Assembly: GCF_041381155.1 (NCBI RefSeq)
Contig: NC_091137.1
Location: forward strand, 25,031,351-25,095,350
DNA: 64,000 nucleotides
Direction: 5' to 3'
Origin: Argopecten irradians
Lineage: Eukaryota; Mollusca; Bivalvia; Pectinida; Pectinidae
The notes under the pieces were generated by a model. That model was not told the origin of the DNA. It did not search any database and saw nothing but the letters and a program-made list of their open reading frames with translations. A program made the position numbers and the translations under genes. Shown here in pieces: positions 45,290 through 59,100 of the stretch; positions within the stretch are counted from its first letter, which is position 1; each line of letters begins with the position of its first letter.

Positions 45290-46690
45290 ATTTTGGGTAT
45301 TGTATTCTTGAAGCAAAAATGAAAAATTAAATAAAAAAGACGTTGATTGATTAAATGATTAATAGTTTATCCTAAGATATTCCTACCTTTAATTAGAAGA
45401 ATTTATTATCAAACGACTTTTTTTAACAAAATCTGACTTTTGAATATTAATAAGTATCTTTCTGTTTAAGAAAATATCTCCTTTTTAACTTTTCTACTTC
45501 TTCTAACAGAATTTTTTCCGACTCTTTTTTCGAAAACTATTGCGAACTTCGTGCATCGTGCACGCGACTCTTAATTATCCGATCCTTCTATCAATATGGT
45601 CGCCATACCCTGGTATTTTATTTGTCAAGATAACGCCGGTTTCGGTGAAAAACGGTATAATAAGAGTTACCGAACGCACTTTCGAAAACCTTCGTTGCCT
45701 TGGTAACGTCATAGAGGCTTCTGATTGGTCAAAATTTAATATTGTTCGATTTAAGCTAAATTGGTATGTACATCGATATCATGTAGGTGTTTTGTGGTAT
45801 GTCGAACAAAACGGTAGTAACAAAAACGTGGCTTCTGATTGGTTGAAAACTATATGTAGGTATCAAATTTCGGTGAGTTGGGATTTAGCGGGATACCAAA
45901 TATGGACATTATGGAACGACTGTAATGATAATTTCTATTAGTTTCAATAGAACTATATAATAGTTCCAACCTATTTCAGATTATTTTCTAAAAACAGAGC
46001 AGCAATAGATTTAGAACAAAATGATTGTCGTTAGTCTAGAACCACTTGTTTACTGAATGAACAAGATAACGATGTTGTAAAACAGTTTGCATATAGTGAT
46101 GTCGTTTTAGCTAAAGATTATAAACATTATTACAGATGTATTGCAGTGTGGTAGAATTAATACATGTAGGGAACTACGTACATTTAAGGAGGTATCTGGA
46201 TGAAAGCTGAGTAAAAAACGCCAGCCTACGATCAGTAACTGGAAACTGTACCACATGAGTTTGAAACAGGTGAAAAATAATATAAATTATCAAATGATAC
46301 AATGTATGTCTAATATGCATTTATGTATTTGTGAGGTATGTGTTCATGTATTTTCGTTGATAATATAAGTGTACATGTATATGCTTCCCTTTAAAATGTC
46401 TCAATCTTTTTTCTAGAAATTTAATAAGTTTTATTAGTTTTATTTAATGAGCTGAAACATTTACTCTAGATAAAAATCTTAAAATGTCCTGGTCGTCGTG
46501 GGATTATCATTTATAAATGGTGCAGTTTGAGGTAAAATTGGTAATAATGTATATATAGCTGCTGTATTCAAGATGAACACGACCCTGTGTTATACATGGT
46601 AACGTTAACCGTTTTAAGATTTAATACAAAATCGTTGGACGTTACCGATATGGCTCAATTCCATAACAAATATAGAACAAGCTAGGCAAT
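45290..46690. mobile_element. Inferred insertion upstream of the copy B promoter
   Basis: Copy A 13126-13480 aligns with copy B 44912-45290. The next copy A sequence (AAAGTGACTCGA..., 13460-13560) then resumes at about 46690 in copy B, so about 1.4 kb is extra in B. Parts of it resemble 18.5-18.6 kb and 21.87-21.96 kb, and its 45490-45820 part recurs at 47030-47220. AAGTGACT occurs at both junctions. The 133-residue ORF inside (45540-45941) has no recognisable domain. Element class unknown. Confidence 0.45.
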
Positions 46691-47291
46691 ATAAAGTGAC
46701 TCGAAAAAGAAGTGTATTAATGGTTTTTCTACCACGATAGGTGAGTGTTATTTTAACTGTCAGGATGTCATATAAACAATGCAGCTATTGTTTCACGAGT
46801 TGTGTATACCACTCGTATAAGATTTAATTTCTGTGTGTGTAGAACACGACAATTGGATTTCACGTATAAATAAATACATGGGAACGGAAGGAAAGGTAGA
46901 TTGGAGGGTCGCGTATACATATGCTCAAACATTTTATCATTTTTCTCCTCCTCTCAGTCGCGAGTTCGAAACCCGAATTGGGAATATGATTCGTATTAGG
47001 TGTTTTTGGTTTTTTATCTTAATATCCATGAAAGTTTATGTATTCTTATGCTCCCACAGAATTTTGTCGAAAACTATTGCACAGATCTTAATGATCTTTG
47101 TTCAAATATTCATCGTGCACGCGACCATTAATTGTCCGAACCCTCTAACAATATGTTTAAGCAAAACTTGCTATGTCTATTAGGTTGGTGTTTTGAGGGA
47201 TGCAGAACAAAATGGTTATACGCTTGAATACATCTCTAGCGATGGATATCTTAAGTACAGGTTTTTAATTCTATAGTTATATACATAAACC
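46690..47291. other. Repeat-derived intergenic DNA
   Basis: 47030-47220 repeats parts of 45490-45820 (CGAAAACTATTGC, ATCGTGCACGCGAC, CAATATG). A Pol III B-box-like GAGTTCGAAACCC at about 46963-46975 suggests a SINE head. No gene. Confidence 0.45.
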
Positions 47292-47295
47292 TTAA

Positions 47296-47617
47296 AAATG
47301 CTCCACTGCTGACAAATGATATTTTTTCACTATCAAAAAACAGGAGCAGACGATTTAATTTTTTCTTCAGTTACAAAAGTTACTTACTTTACACCATTAC
47401 CGCCATTGAAAAGTGTAAGCTTCTAATTTTACTTGAAGTTAAAAATATCTAAAAAAAAAAATAATTAATTGCATCCCGAAAAAAAATCCGTGGCACTATA
47501 TCCTATATGAAATGAAGTACTGATTGGGCATACACCAAAGGCAAAATGACTTATTTTATGTAATTTTTTGTGTTAAATAGACATATAAACACGATTAAAC
47601 ACTGTTCAAATGATGAG
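47296..47617. mobile_element. Truncated MITE, inverted relative of 11301-11656
   Basis: Follows a TTAA at 47292-47295. The first TIR (ATGCTCCACTGCTGACAAATG) and most of the interior match the reverse complement of the intron 1 MITE of copy A, but the element stops before the second TIR. Older and more diverged copy. Confidence 0.75.
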
Positions 47618-50600
47618 TATGTGTTATACTAGGTTACTAGCTGCTAAGACATTCTATACACACTACAACAGATATAGAGGTGTCTGTAAATTATAGAATC
47701 AGAAGACTGTGGCTCAACTCAAGACCAAAGTGAAAATAGTTAAGAAAAGTAAAGTCAACTAGGAAGAAAGCATAATAAATCCTTAATTAAAAAATCAACG
47801 ACTTTATTTTCTTGACCTTTAAAATATATTGTAACATGTTGCATAAAAAGTGACTTATTTCTTTTAAAGAAATCAATGAAACTGTCAATTTCTTAGAATA
47901 ATAAATAAAGGTTACACACGAGTGGTTGTTGAATATGGAATTTATTACACACGAGTAAGTTATTTTTTAAAAGTTACAAAAGACACGAGCTTTAGGAAGT
48001 TCCATGAGCAATCTACCACAATTAGATCATTTACAAGAAGGCCAAAACAAGATAACGTTATTTGCCGACATATGTAAATAAGGTGTAGTGATATCATCAT
48101 AAGCAATAGGCATTCATCAATATTCAATTAGTCTTAATTGCTAAATAATAGATTGATAACAAATCATTTTAAATATGAACAACTATTCCATGCATTTCTA
48201 CTTACCGAACATTTTTTAATCGATATTTCTATAGGTACTTGAATTATGAACTAATCGTTGTCGAACTACATTTGGACATGTTTATGGCACCTTACCATCT
48301 ACTTCCCACCATCAAAGCACTGTAACCAAGGTAGAGTCCGGGTACGGCAAGATACCACTACATAAAAGACAATTATGAAGTTTGCGTCGATAGTTTATAC
48401 TACGAATGGGAAAACAGGAAAGATTTCGACACCATCACGCATTCTGTTTCGTAGTTTGTTCTGCAAGCAGCGATCAGCGTACTACAACATGGCGTCATTC
48501 GATAATTAATTGCGTCAAAAAACTGTGACGTGACAATGAGAAAAATGTATTTCGGGTCAAAGTTTAAAATTTCGACCAATCAAAAGACCGGAAGGTGTCA
48601 TTCCACTTGTGGAATATCAATATATTTATCAAACACCCAGCATCTTTATGCAATGGCCTGAGAGTGGAATAACACTGCGCATTGTGGTAGAAATCCCACC
48701 GTATGACAACAATTTATATCACAAAAATATTAACGCGCCCTATTCCAATAGATGTAAATCGTTTTTTAGCATTGGTTTCATTTCAAAATGTTTTATTAAA
48801 TCATTTAATTTAATAGGGATTGGGCAGCAGGCTATGCCTATATAAGCCCTCTTCCTATAGCATTGATATCGATCAACGTTTTGTTACAGCCGTCGGAGAA
48901 AAAGTAATAGAGATGAATTTATTTCATATTTTTAGACTTTTTAGTGATGAGTCATTATGTTTTTATAGTCTAAGTAAACAGATTGTGCATTGAAATTAAT
49001 ATTTTCTCGTAAATTATATTCTTGAAATATGATATTCTAATTAAAAGTTACGCAATTAAGCAATATTGCTTATATTTCGACAACATTATTGTATCAAAAT
49101 GTAACGGAGATAATACCTAGAAACGTGACAGCAATGACGTCAGCATTGCGTTTTCATGGTAATGCCACCATACGTAGTAAGTCAAACAGCCAGTCAAAAA
49201 TTGTTTTACATTGGTTTCTCGTTTACAGCCAATCAGTAATCATGTTATAATGATAACACTTTGGAATAAAATAACATTCTATAATACCAACACATCCGTT
49301 TTCTTTTCCAATAAACCTACATTTACTCAAACGGGTAGGTACAGGATCTTTTATTAAAACGTCAAGGAAGTCGATTAAAACTATTTATTATGAAAACCTT
49401 ACACCCACTTCAGTTTCATCGCGTCATAAAATAATCATACTAACAGCGTAGATTTAGTGTCTGCTATTACTTCCCTGTTCATGTATTTGGAAAATGAGCC
49501 GTATCGGTAAAGGTACAACGATTTTGTAAAGTGTATCTACTATATTTATACATAGCGTCACTTGATTATCTTCTCGGCTGTAGAATAAGACCACCTTTTC
49601 CCTCAAACCGCACATTTCTCATGTCTATTACAGGAAATGGCACTTTAATATTTTATCTGGAGTAAATGTTGCAGCTTGTTTAAACTTAAATACTTAATTT
49701 ATAGAAAAAATAAAGACATTTTAAAGGAAAGCATATGCAATAATCAACAACGAAAAATACATACAAACATACTTTATTCACAAGGCTTTAGAATATGCAA
49801 ATTAGACATATTATTTTATAAGCTATATCATGTTTTCTTGTAAAAGGAAATGGACATATGTAGGTTTGTCTTTGTGGAATTATTCCGAAGTCAAATGTGT
49901 AATGAGGTCCTGTTTAACAGGAAGGAGGTTCAGGATATTTGACTAAGTAGTAATGCTACAATGAATAAATGTTACAAAGTTAATGTTTACATGTATGACC
50001 TTGAACTTGGAACCTGCTACAATTGAGCAAATATGTTAACTGTCCAGTGTGTAAATGTCTAAACTAATAGGACATTGCCTTAAATTTAAGCTCTTCAATA
50101 ACTGTTGGTATTCTGGACTTTAAATATCACAGATAGTTGCTAAAACCTGTCAACTATTTGTCTACGAACATCCAAACATTGGATTATATTTGACATGTGA
50201 AACAGTTACTAAACGAAGTGGGATACAAAATTGTTTCCTTATTAATACCTAAAATCAACTTCAGAAGTCGCATGAATTAATTATTCTAGAAGATTTGATC
50301 CTTTTAGAGTTAGCTGGATGAGAACACATAAAAAGTACAAATACTGTTGGTCACTAGGTAACCACTCGGATTTAATTTGATCAAACGTCTTCAGCTATAG
50401 GTGTTAAATCACTCTATATTGACCACAACATATTACTCTAAGCTTGACCAAGACTGTATAATACTGACCGTAATATGAGGATTTTGACACCTGGAAAGGT
50501 TACTAACGAGACACCTGGGAAATTAAGGTAAATCAGGTGCTGTGTAGTGTTGTATAAGAGGACGGAAGGGATCGAAAGGTCACAGATAGGTAATGTACAA

Positions 50601-51272
50601 GTATCATTGGTGTTAGATGGATGAAGCTGAAAAGATTAAAAAAAAAAACTCGCACTTAAACCTGATTAATCGATTGTTTAAAAAATGGCCTAGTAGTTAA
50701 GGTCTTAACTCATCCACCCCTGAAGACACATTTGAACTCTTCCAGTTCAAACACTGGTATAGTTCATTGTGAATTTTCAGGGGTGAATGAGTCAGACATA
50801 CTTGGTTCCACTATTATTTCTGAACCATGTTAGAAACCTTCATGAGGCAGTATGGAGATAAGTGGAATGGTCATGCATGTGCATGGGGTATTTTTTACCC
50901 TCTAAACTCCAGTTTTTTCCCATCACCAATATGTTGCCTTGTTCATATCGATCCATAAATGATTGGCTAGCTTTTGATAGGATATTGAATAAAACATATG
51001 CAAAAGAGACCAAAGTTTCTTCTATCTTTCTTGTTCTTTTTTGTTTTGTAACATTAATTATCTTATATAAAAAGATTGCTTAAAATGTTCAAGCCATATG
51101 CTTGCGATATAAACATTTGGAGAAAAATCATGGTTGGCTGAAATGTTGCAGAATAATGGATATAATTATGAAAGCTGAAATTTGCTTGCAATGGCTTTTA
51201 ATCATAGCATGCTTTTGAAAATCAAGAGTACAAAATGTGGTTGAACAAAATATTTAAATGACCAAATAAAAC
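47618..51272. other. Intergenic, nothing recognised
   Basis: AT-rich DNA of about 3.7 kb. The small ORFs are short and without domains. No exon pair, RNA gene or element boundary recognised. Confidence 0.6.
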
Positions 51273-51491
51273 TCATTTTGCTTCTTATCATTTGTATGAA
51301 GTTTGTGATCCAGGTTTGTTTAGTTTTACGTCCTATTAACAGCCAGGGTCATGTAAGGACGTGCCAGGTTTGTTGGTGGAGGAAAGCCGGAGTACCCGGA
51401 GAAAAACCACCGGCCAGCGGTCAGTACCTGGCAACTGCCCCACATGGGATTCATTTTGCTTCTTATCATTTGTATGAAGTTTGTGATCCAG
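51273..51491 (-). mobile_element. 5'-truncated SINE with 41-bp target-site duplication
   Basis: Insert 51314-51450 on the minus strand carries the SINE middle and tail (GGAGGAAAGCCGGAGTACCC, GACCCTGGCTGTTAATAGGACG in complement) but lacks the tRNA head. It is flanked by identical 41-bp repeats, 51273-51313 and 51451-51491 (TCATTTTGCTTCTTATCATT...). The 41-bp duplication is unusually long for LINE-mediated insertion. Confidence 0.9.
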
Positions 51492-52880
51492 TCAATAATT
51501 ATGGTCTACTTTCTAAGAACATTTTAAATTGCCTTAAATAGCAATTCAGTGAGCATGACAACCAACGTTGGTATCTTTGGAAAACCATGATATAAAAAAT
51601 TCAAATCCTTAAATTGATTTCTATGTTGGTGGAAGACATCAACTTAACATTTTTAGCTTAAAGCGTGCAATTAAAGGACTGTTTATCAAATAATCATGAG
51701 TGGAATGATTGATGTGGTTTTTCAATTATGGTGGATTAGCAGAAGTTTGTTTATAGATCAAGAGAGATTGTTTTGTATCAGGACTTCTAAACGTTTGGTT
51801 AAAGATGTATTAACTGTCATCGGTCATTTAAGGACCTGTATGGTTTTTAAGGAAGAGGAAAGCAGAGTACCCATTGAAAACTGCTGACCAGAGGTCAATT
51901 AACTGCTGACCAGAGGTCAGTGCTGCCTTGAAACTGCCCCTCCTCATTTTTAAACTCAATTGTAATAAAAAGGAAGGCAACAAGAGTAAAATAATATTAT
52001 ATATCATGTTAAAAAAATCCAAAATAATTCATATCCAAAACCAAAAGCCATATTTATTCAGAATCATTGCTCTTATTCGTGAAAATTAAACACACCTAAT
52101 GTAGATGAAAGGTCTGAAATTTGATACATGTATTGATTGATATTTCTATGACAGGCTGGGATTTTTACAGTGTTTCCAAGTAAATATTATTGTAGTTTGA
52201 TTACAGATGTTAAACAATCGGGTATGATAAACGTAATGAAATGAAACCAATGACACAGTTAGGTTATAGATACAAAACAAAACAGTATAATAAACCTTGA
52301 TATGAGGCCATTTTCTGCCCCATAATATTCTCCACATTTCTGATAAGGCACATTATACCAAATTGAGTCTTCCCTGTTATATTTCTGCCAATAAAGGCAA
52401 CAGAAAAAAGTGGCGATAAAAAATGAGAAAAAATAACTCTCCTTTGGCATGTGCAGCCATTAGAAAGTGTCAGGAAGTCCATATCAACACACCTAGTCTG
52501 TCAATCTGGTGTAAAATAATCTCTCTATGTGACCTTGGATTAACACAAAGGTCAAATAGGAGACAGTTTGACATGGATATCAAGTGTCAATTTCCTGTTA
52601 AAAAGGTTCGTAAATCTTGTATGGTTGTCAATCCCCATTGATATTGTTTTACATTAATGATTGGCTCTTATGAAATAAGCAAAAGTGACCATATTTTACG
52701 GTACTATTAATAGCCTCCGTCCAAACTAACTTCTGTCCAGAGTTTGGAGGATTCCAGTTAGAATCTAGGTATGACTAGATTGGAACGTTTTGTATAAATG
52801 AAATAATTCAAACTTATTATACTTATTTAAGCCAAATAATTAGTCATATATTAGGTAGTTGTTATCTTATAGAATTTTCA
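51492..52880. other. Intergenic with a degraded SINE
   Basis: About 51827-51950 looks like a decayed minus-strand copy of the same SINE (TTTAAGGACCTGTATGG, GGAAAGCAGAGTACCC, CTGACCAGAGGTCA occurring twice). Otherwise nothing recognised. Confidence 0.5.
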
Positions 52881-53103
52881 GGGGCGGCGGTGTACGAGTG
52901 GTTAAGATGTCCCGTCATATAACCACAAGCCCTTCATCTCTGGGACCCATGTTCGAATTCCATGTGGGGCAGTTGTCAGGTACTGACTGCTGATTGGTGG
53001 CTTTTCTCCGGGTACTCCGGCTTTCCTCCACCAACAATCCTGGCATGGGTTTACATGACCCTAGCTGTTAATAGGACGTTTGACTAATAAAACCAAAACC
53101 AAA
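52881..53103 (+). mobile_element. Full-length tRNA-derived SINE
   Basis: tRNA-like head GGCGGTGTACGAGTGGTTAAG with B box ATGTTCGAATTCC, a conserved middle with TCCGGGTACTCCGGCTTTCC, and a tail ACTAATAAAACCAAAACC. Possible imperfect target duplication ATAGAATTTT / ATAGAGAATTT on either side. Longest copy of the family in the window. Confidence 0.85.
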
Positions 53104-56100
53104 TAGAGAATTTGCTGCAGAATATCTAAAACAAGATAAATAAACAAAATATAAACATTAATTAATAAATAAAAGAAAATGAATTAATTAAAATATGTTA
53201 ATTGGTGAACAGTATTAAATTGTATGTCTTATTGCTGTTTGATATTTTCCTTTCATGTGCAGTTTCTAAATTTTTTTGAAGTGTTCAGGTTCTATCAGAT
53301 AAGGTGAGGCTAAATGCAGTTCCCTGACACACCCTATTGTTTTATACCTGTCCATTAGTGTGGTTTAAGGTTGTATAATCAGATCTTACCAGGGTACTAA
53401 ATACACTGTATGACACCAGCTAAAACAGTAGCAGCTCTGTACACATGTAAGGTATCACAACAGATAGTCATTAAATTCACACCTCGACTGCCCGATAGTA
53501 ATCAGTTTGTACAATTGTAGTTAGCTTAATGGTGCAGCATATTGTTTTGGATTATAAAAATGTTACGCAACAGGAAGTTGTTATTTACATTTAGTTCTGG
53601 AGGGAGTGAATGAAATAAGTCATTTTCATAAGTAAGTTGTAGGAGTTTTGTAGCTCTATCTTACAAAAGACAGTATAGAATAGAGTTTTGATGGAGGGCG
53701 GGGCTACAGTGGCTGACTGTAGTCAAGGTGCATGTCTATAACATTCTCAACGCCATGCAGGTATGTTTGTAAGTGTTTTTACTCATGATACTACGAATGA
53801 CTCTAGCTGGATAAAAGAAAAAAAAAAATTTAAAAAACTAAAGTTTAAAAAAAATTCATGATGTTTCTTTACATAGATTCTATATCAGATTGGAATTACA
53901 AGGAAAATGATGTACATTCTGACTCCATCCATCTGCAGTTATCAGATATCCTTATAATTCGGATAATAAAACCCAAATAAATCACCATTATAAAGTAATT
54001 ATAAAAAGAAATCTTTGAATTGGAGAAAGTTTGTTGCCATCTGTATTTTCATTTTTGATGCCCAAGATTTGTTTTACATGCATGCATGGTAAGAATTAAA
54101 TGAAATAATCTTATTTTCAAGGAGATCATTCCACATCCGTACTCCCCTTACATTTAATCACACCCCAGTCCATCTCGGGTATAATAAGATACAGGTATTC
54201 GGCAATGAAATTATAGAACATGGTGTAACTCTCAAAAACCATTAAAATGGTAATGTGTTCAGAGTAACTGTTGCTGCCGTTTTACCTGTTACAGATAGGA
54301 TCATATGACCAATAAAATGCGGGAGAATTTCAATGAGAAAATCATTTAATTCACAAGAATGAAACCATGAGACACGACCAGCATTTACCTGTGTAGATTT
54401 TAGCATTGTAATCCGTACCTATACCTGTGGATGAAATTATAAAGAAGACAAATTTCAAAAATGACGCTTTGAATTTTCTATAGATCTTGGCTTTTAATAG
54501 GGCTTTATTAGCTCTAAGATATATTGGAATTGAAGCCTACAGAAGTCTCGTTAACGGGATGAAGTGAATGTCCTCATGTCGTGGTAATTAATTATATACC
54601 TCACATTTCACACCTGGGATTACGACTTGTTGGTATGGTCACGCCTGCTTAAGACGGTCACGGCTAATTCTCCAGTATATGTGCTCCCTGTTGGAACCTC
54701 CTGGGTGGATTTACCTTTATTCGTGCTTCACTTTAATACCTCGGAATACATGTATAGGGCAGCCCTGCACTGTGTATACACAATCAGTGGATTGGACAAT
54801 TGGATAGATTTTATATATAAGTAGGTCCTGTTGAAAGACGTAACCTCTGTGACTTTTGTCCATAACTGGCTGGTTATACAGGTTTGTAATTTTCATATTG
54901 ATTTCTGGAATCAATCGAGTGGAAATATTTGAAGTTTAATTATAGAGTCAGTGTCTTTAAGATACAGCAAGGTGAATAACATCATTGAAGACTCCTTATG
55001 GTATATCTAATGCGTTCAGGACTGGAAATATTCCCCTCGTGTGATTTCTACATCGGAGCCACGTTTTTGTGTTGACGGTAAGTCTTAAGTAATTCTTTGT
55101 GTTAGAATGTAATGTGTTTTTATTGTTAAAAATTAATCCTAGCCCTGGAGTAGATTGTAATGTTATACAGATGATTGTTCATAAACTTGTTCTACTATGA
55201 AATATCTGGATAATGACATGCACGTTTAAGGGTATGTATATATATTTTCTAATTTATGATATTCCATTATATAAAGGTTGGAATCTTATTGTTATATTTG
55301 ACTATTGATTTGATTGATTTGTTTATGTCATGAAATTGTAAACAGAAAACAATCCGAATTAGCTAACCCTATGATTATATAAGGATTTTAATTAAACTCT
55401 GGGTTATTCAGAATGTCCGCATTGATGTTGTTGACTGTAGTATCATCTTTCATGACAAACACTTAAAAGAATTTGAGCTACAGCTTATTGTGTAGGATAA
55501 GATAAAAAGGATTAGAAGGATAGTAAATCTCAATCGTAAAGGGGAAGGAATAAGAGGCAGTCAGTTCAAAGTTTAAGGGAAAAATGTGGGACAGAGTTAC
55601 ATAGCTATAGTTGTGGAATTGGACTGGGTCGACCATCTATATATCTGGCTTAAATGTTTGGCAGTCCTGGGTTTGAGTCTCGGTCTGGCTGCTACATTTT
55701 CTCCTGTTACAATGTTAAACTATCAGCTAAGGAGTATATGTTAGACTAGGTTTATATAGATCTGTCCTCCTCAATAATTTGATTTGTCTCCCCTTGGAAT
55801 GAAAGGATACATAATTAACATGTCAGCTTTGTTTCATTTGTTGCTGTTTTTCCACCACTTTTAAACATATCAAGAAAAAAAAATTTGACGAAACAAAATT
55901 GCTTAAGATAATTTATCACTTGAAACTATTGTGCAGTATTCTGTCCCTTGAACCCTTTGGCATCAAGGTCAACTTTTCAACTTTTTCAGTTATTCTAAGC
56001 TATAGATCAGGGTGACGCATTGTTTCCAAATTTTTTAAAGCATTAAATTCACAAAATCAAATCTCTATATAACCATTAAGAAGTGAAACAAATATCAGCA

Positions 56101-59100
56101 ACTATGTGAGAAGTAATGACATTCTAGGCTAACCGGTTATGTGAATGCTATAAGGATATTTTCTGTAGAAACCTTATGATTTATATGAAGTTCCCGACGC
56201 TTCTTATAGAAACAAATGATGTCACTGACTTAAGACAGTTGGAGACAGATATCTGTTCCTGATGACTTACTTTTTCTATTTTTACACAAGTCATTCATTA
56301 ATATCCATTATTTAGGAGTTCATACCCAGAACCTATTAGCTTTCTAGGTACAAATTAATAAAAACCTTAATTTAAAGTACAGGTTTGTGTGAAAAATGTT
56401 TGTTTGTTGATGAATTGCAGCACTGTCAAGTTGTCATGGAGACAAGCGAGGTGAATCAGGGCAATTTCAAAGACGATGAAAAAATATTTGGTTTCTAAAT
56501 TATACAACTAAATTGTGATTAACTCTTGTCATGATATAGTTTATACTCTTTTCATGATATAGTTTATACTCTTGTCATGATGTAGTTTATAGTCCTGTAA
56601 TTTAACCATGCATTAAAATAACATAATTCTTTTACATCAAAATTGATTAACGTCTTGTGTTCTATGAAGTTTTGGCTCCCATCTCTGTATTTGGATAAAC
56701 TGGCTTGGTAGCCGCATGCAAGTATTGGTAAATTAAAAAAAGGGTGTCTTGATATTTTATTATCTCATATATTCTACCTAAGGTTGCCAGGTTGATGCTT
56801 TAAGTCCTTATAGGTTAAGCCCAGACCTTCCTCGAGTACTAAGACAATATGAATGTTTTTCCTATGGGAACTTCAAGGTCCGACTATTTCCCCATTGAAA
56901 AAGCCTATGATCCAACAATTAACGCCTTGAAAGGGCTCTATTATAAGTCTGTTCTTTTTGATGTTTCGGCCTATTCCTTTTATAGTATCCATGTGAACGC
57001 TGAAGTGTAAAATTGATGTGTACCTTTCCATTTAAACATTTGTGTTGACATTAGACCTGTTGTAGTTAGATTGAATTAAGCTCTTAGTCAATAGTTCAAC
57101 TGGAAGTGTATCAATCCTGGGTTTGTTTGGGGTATAAACAGTTTTTGATACATTTGTTTAAAAGGAAAAAACAATAGAGCGTTTTAAATGGTTGCACTCT
57201 CATATCCAGAGAAAGTCTTTCTTGCGAATTCAATGTTGATGTCAGTTGACTCATATCAACAGTGCGATTTGTCGTCAATAATGTGTTAGCCATAAATAGA
57301 ATATATAATAATATAAAGGGTATAATTTTGAGTAGGTACCTATTTGGTAATGCTTATGTATTCATAAGGGAAGCTCAATATTTGGTTCTTTATTCAAGAA
57401 AAATAAATGCTGTATGAGAACACCTTATCCTTATTATGCTGTACAACAAATTTATTGTTAAAAAAAAGCTTGAGAAATGTTGGCTTGAAATATTTTTTAC
57501 CAAAAATAGTCCTTTACAAATTTATTTTGAACTCAAATATTTTCAATGTTAATCATATTCCCCATTTAATTCAAAACTGGTAATAATTATATTTAATTTT
57601 TCTGTACATTTTTATAGTGTTTATTTGCAAGAGAAAAAAATAAAAAGTTTGTTGCATATGCCTTTAATGTGTCAAATACAATTATGTACTGATACATATT
57701 TTATCAGATTTTTGACAGAAATTCTATATTTTTAAAATCTGTTTATAATCTTCCAACACAGTCAAGTAAGTATAGGATTTCTGAGTCTACATAAGTATGT
57801 TAATTCATTATCTGTCTGATTGCTATTTGTCATGAACAAGACAAAATAATCTTCTTCAATCCTGATTTATTGGTCACCTGTACAATAGCGATACCTGTTT
57901 ATCATGAATAAGTAAACCGATAGAATCCTCCAATGATTCTGGTTCCGACTACCCGTACATCTCGTATACAAATTCCTCAAGACTAACTGCCTACATAAAA
58001 CCATCGTTTTATTTAGAATTTATATTTTATGGCCCCGTTCGCTTACTCTAATTTCAGGGTTTATTCAATTGACCATTTGAGGTGTATTGTTAAGTGGTCA
58101 ATTTTTTGGCCATTATAAGAGGTAACCGATATGAATTTAGGACAGTGATACTTCACGGTACATAATTAAGGGTAATACACACCCAATTACTTTGTCAGCC
58201 CCTAGTGTGACAGTCAGACACAGAATTTTGACATAAAAATATGGTATTTTTATAGTTTCAAATTCATTTTAAAAATGCGCTAAAATATTTTGCAAATGAA
58301 ACATATAAATCATCATTTTCATTGTGCTTAGTTCTTGATTGGAATACAGATGTTTGAAGCTGTTGATACTATAGAACACCTAGAGTTACAATTGACGACA
58401 TACATTGTACAGGTACAATAATTGTTGATATTTCTTTTGACAGTTTGAAAAAAAAAAAAAAAAAAAATGATGGACCATGTACACCTCTTTAAACCTTTGT
58501 CTTACTCTGACAGTTTTAACATCCAATTATGGGTAGATGCTGACCTGAGATCTATGTCTGAAATTATTTTGATCGACGTAACATAATGAGCTGGTGAAAT
58601 ACATAGGTAGCGTTTTCTTATAAAAACTGTTCTTGAAGGTTGGTTGATTATTATTGGATACTTTGGTTTTCCTCTTTAGACCCTGACATCACATATCCTT
58701 GAATGCCAAATAAATACATAATAAAACAACAAATCATTGGGTTATAATACAAAACTTCTACACCTGATAATTATTTTGACTCAAAGCCTAGTCTTACTGT
58801 GATCTACATGGACCATGCAAATCTGGCATGGGTAAATTAAGATAAAAAGAAACCCTTGTAAACTGTATATTGTCGAAGGGGATGGGACATGTTAAGATGA
58901 ATGGTGTAGTATTTTACTCGGATGAGTAAGGATATTGCGGAACAAAGAGACATCCATGTTCCTGGTGGATTAAGTTCAAACATTTGTAAAATGATACAGT
59001 AAAATGACAGAATACACTCACGGTTGTTACTTCCAGATTTCACCACAGTTTACAACAGATTTAACAATCCATGCATCAGTTTGATATGCTGAAACAGATT

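Noticed and set aside
45540..45941. 133-residue plus-strand ORF
   Set aside because: Lies in a repeat-derived block related to 47.0 kb and has no recognisable domain or start context.
53690..53765. Possible exon end LTVVKVHVYNILNAMQ with donor GTATGT
   Set aside because: Too short, with no partner exon or homology seen; one open frame of this size is expected by chance.
54813..55085. Possible plus-strand promoter and first exon (TATATATAAG, then GACGGTAAGT)
   Set aside because: TATA-like and donor-like motifs are common in this AT-rich DNA and nothing downstream supports a gene.
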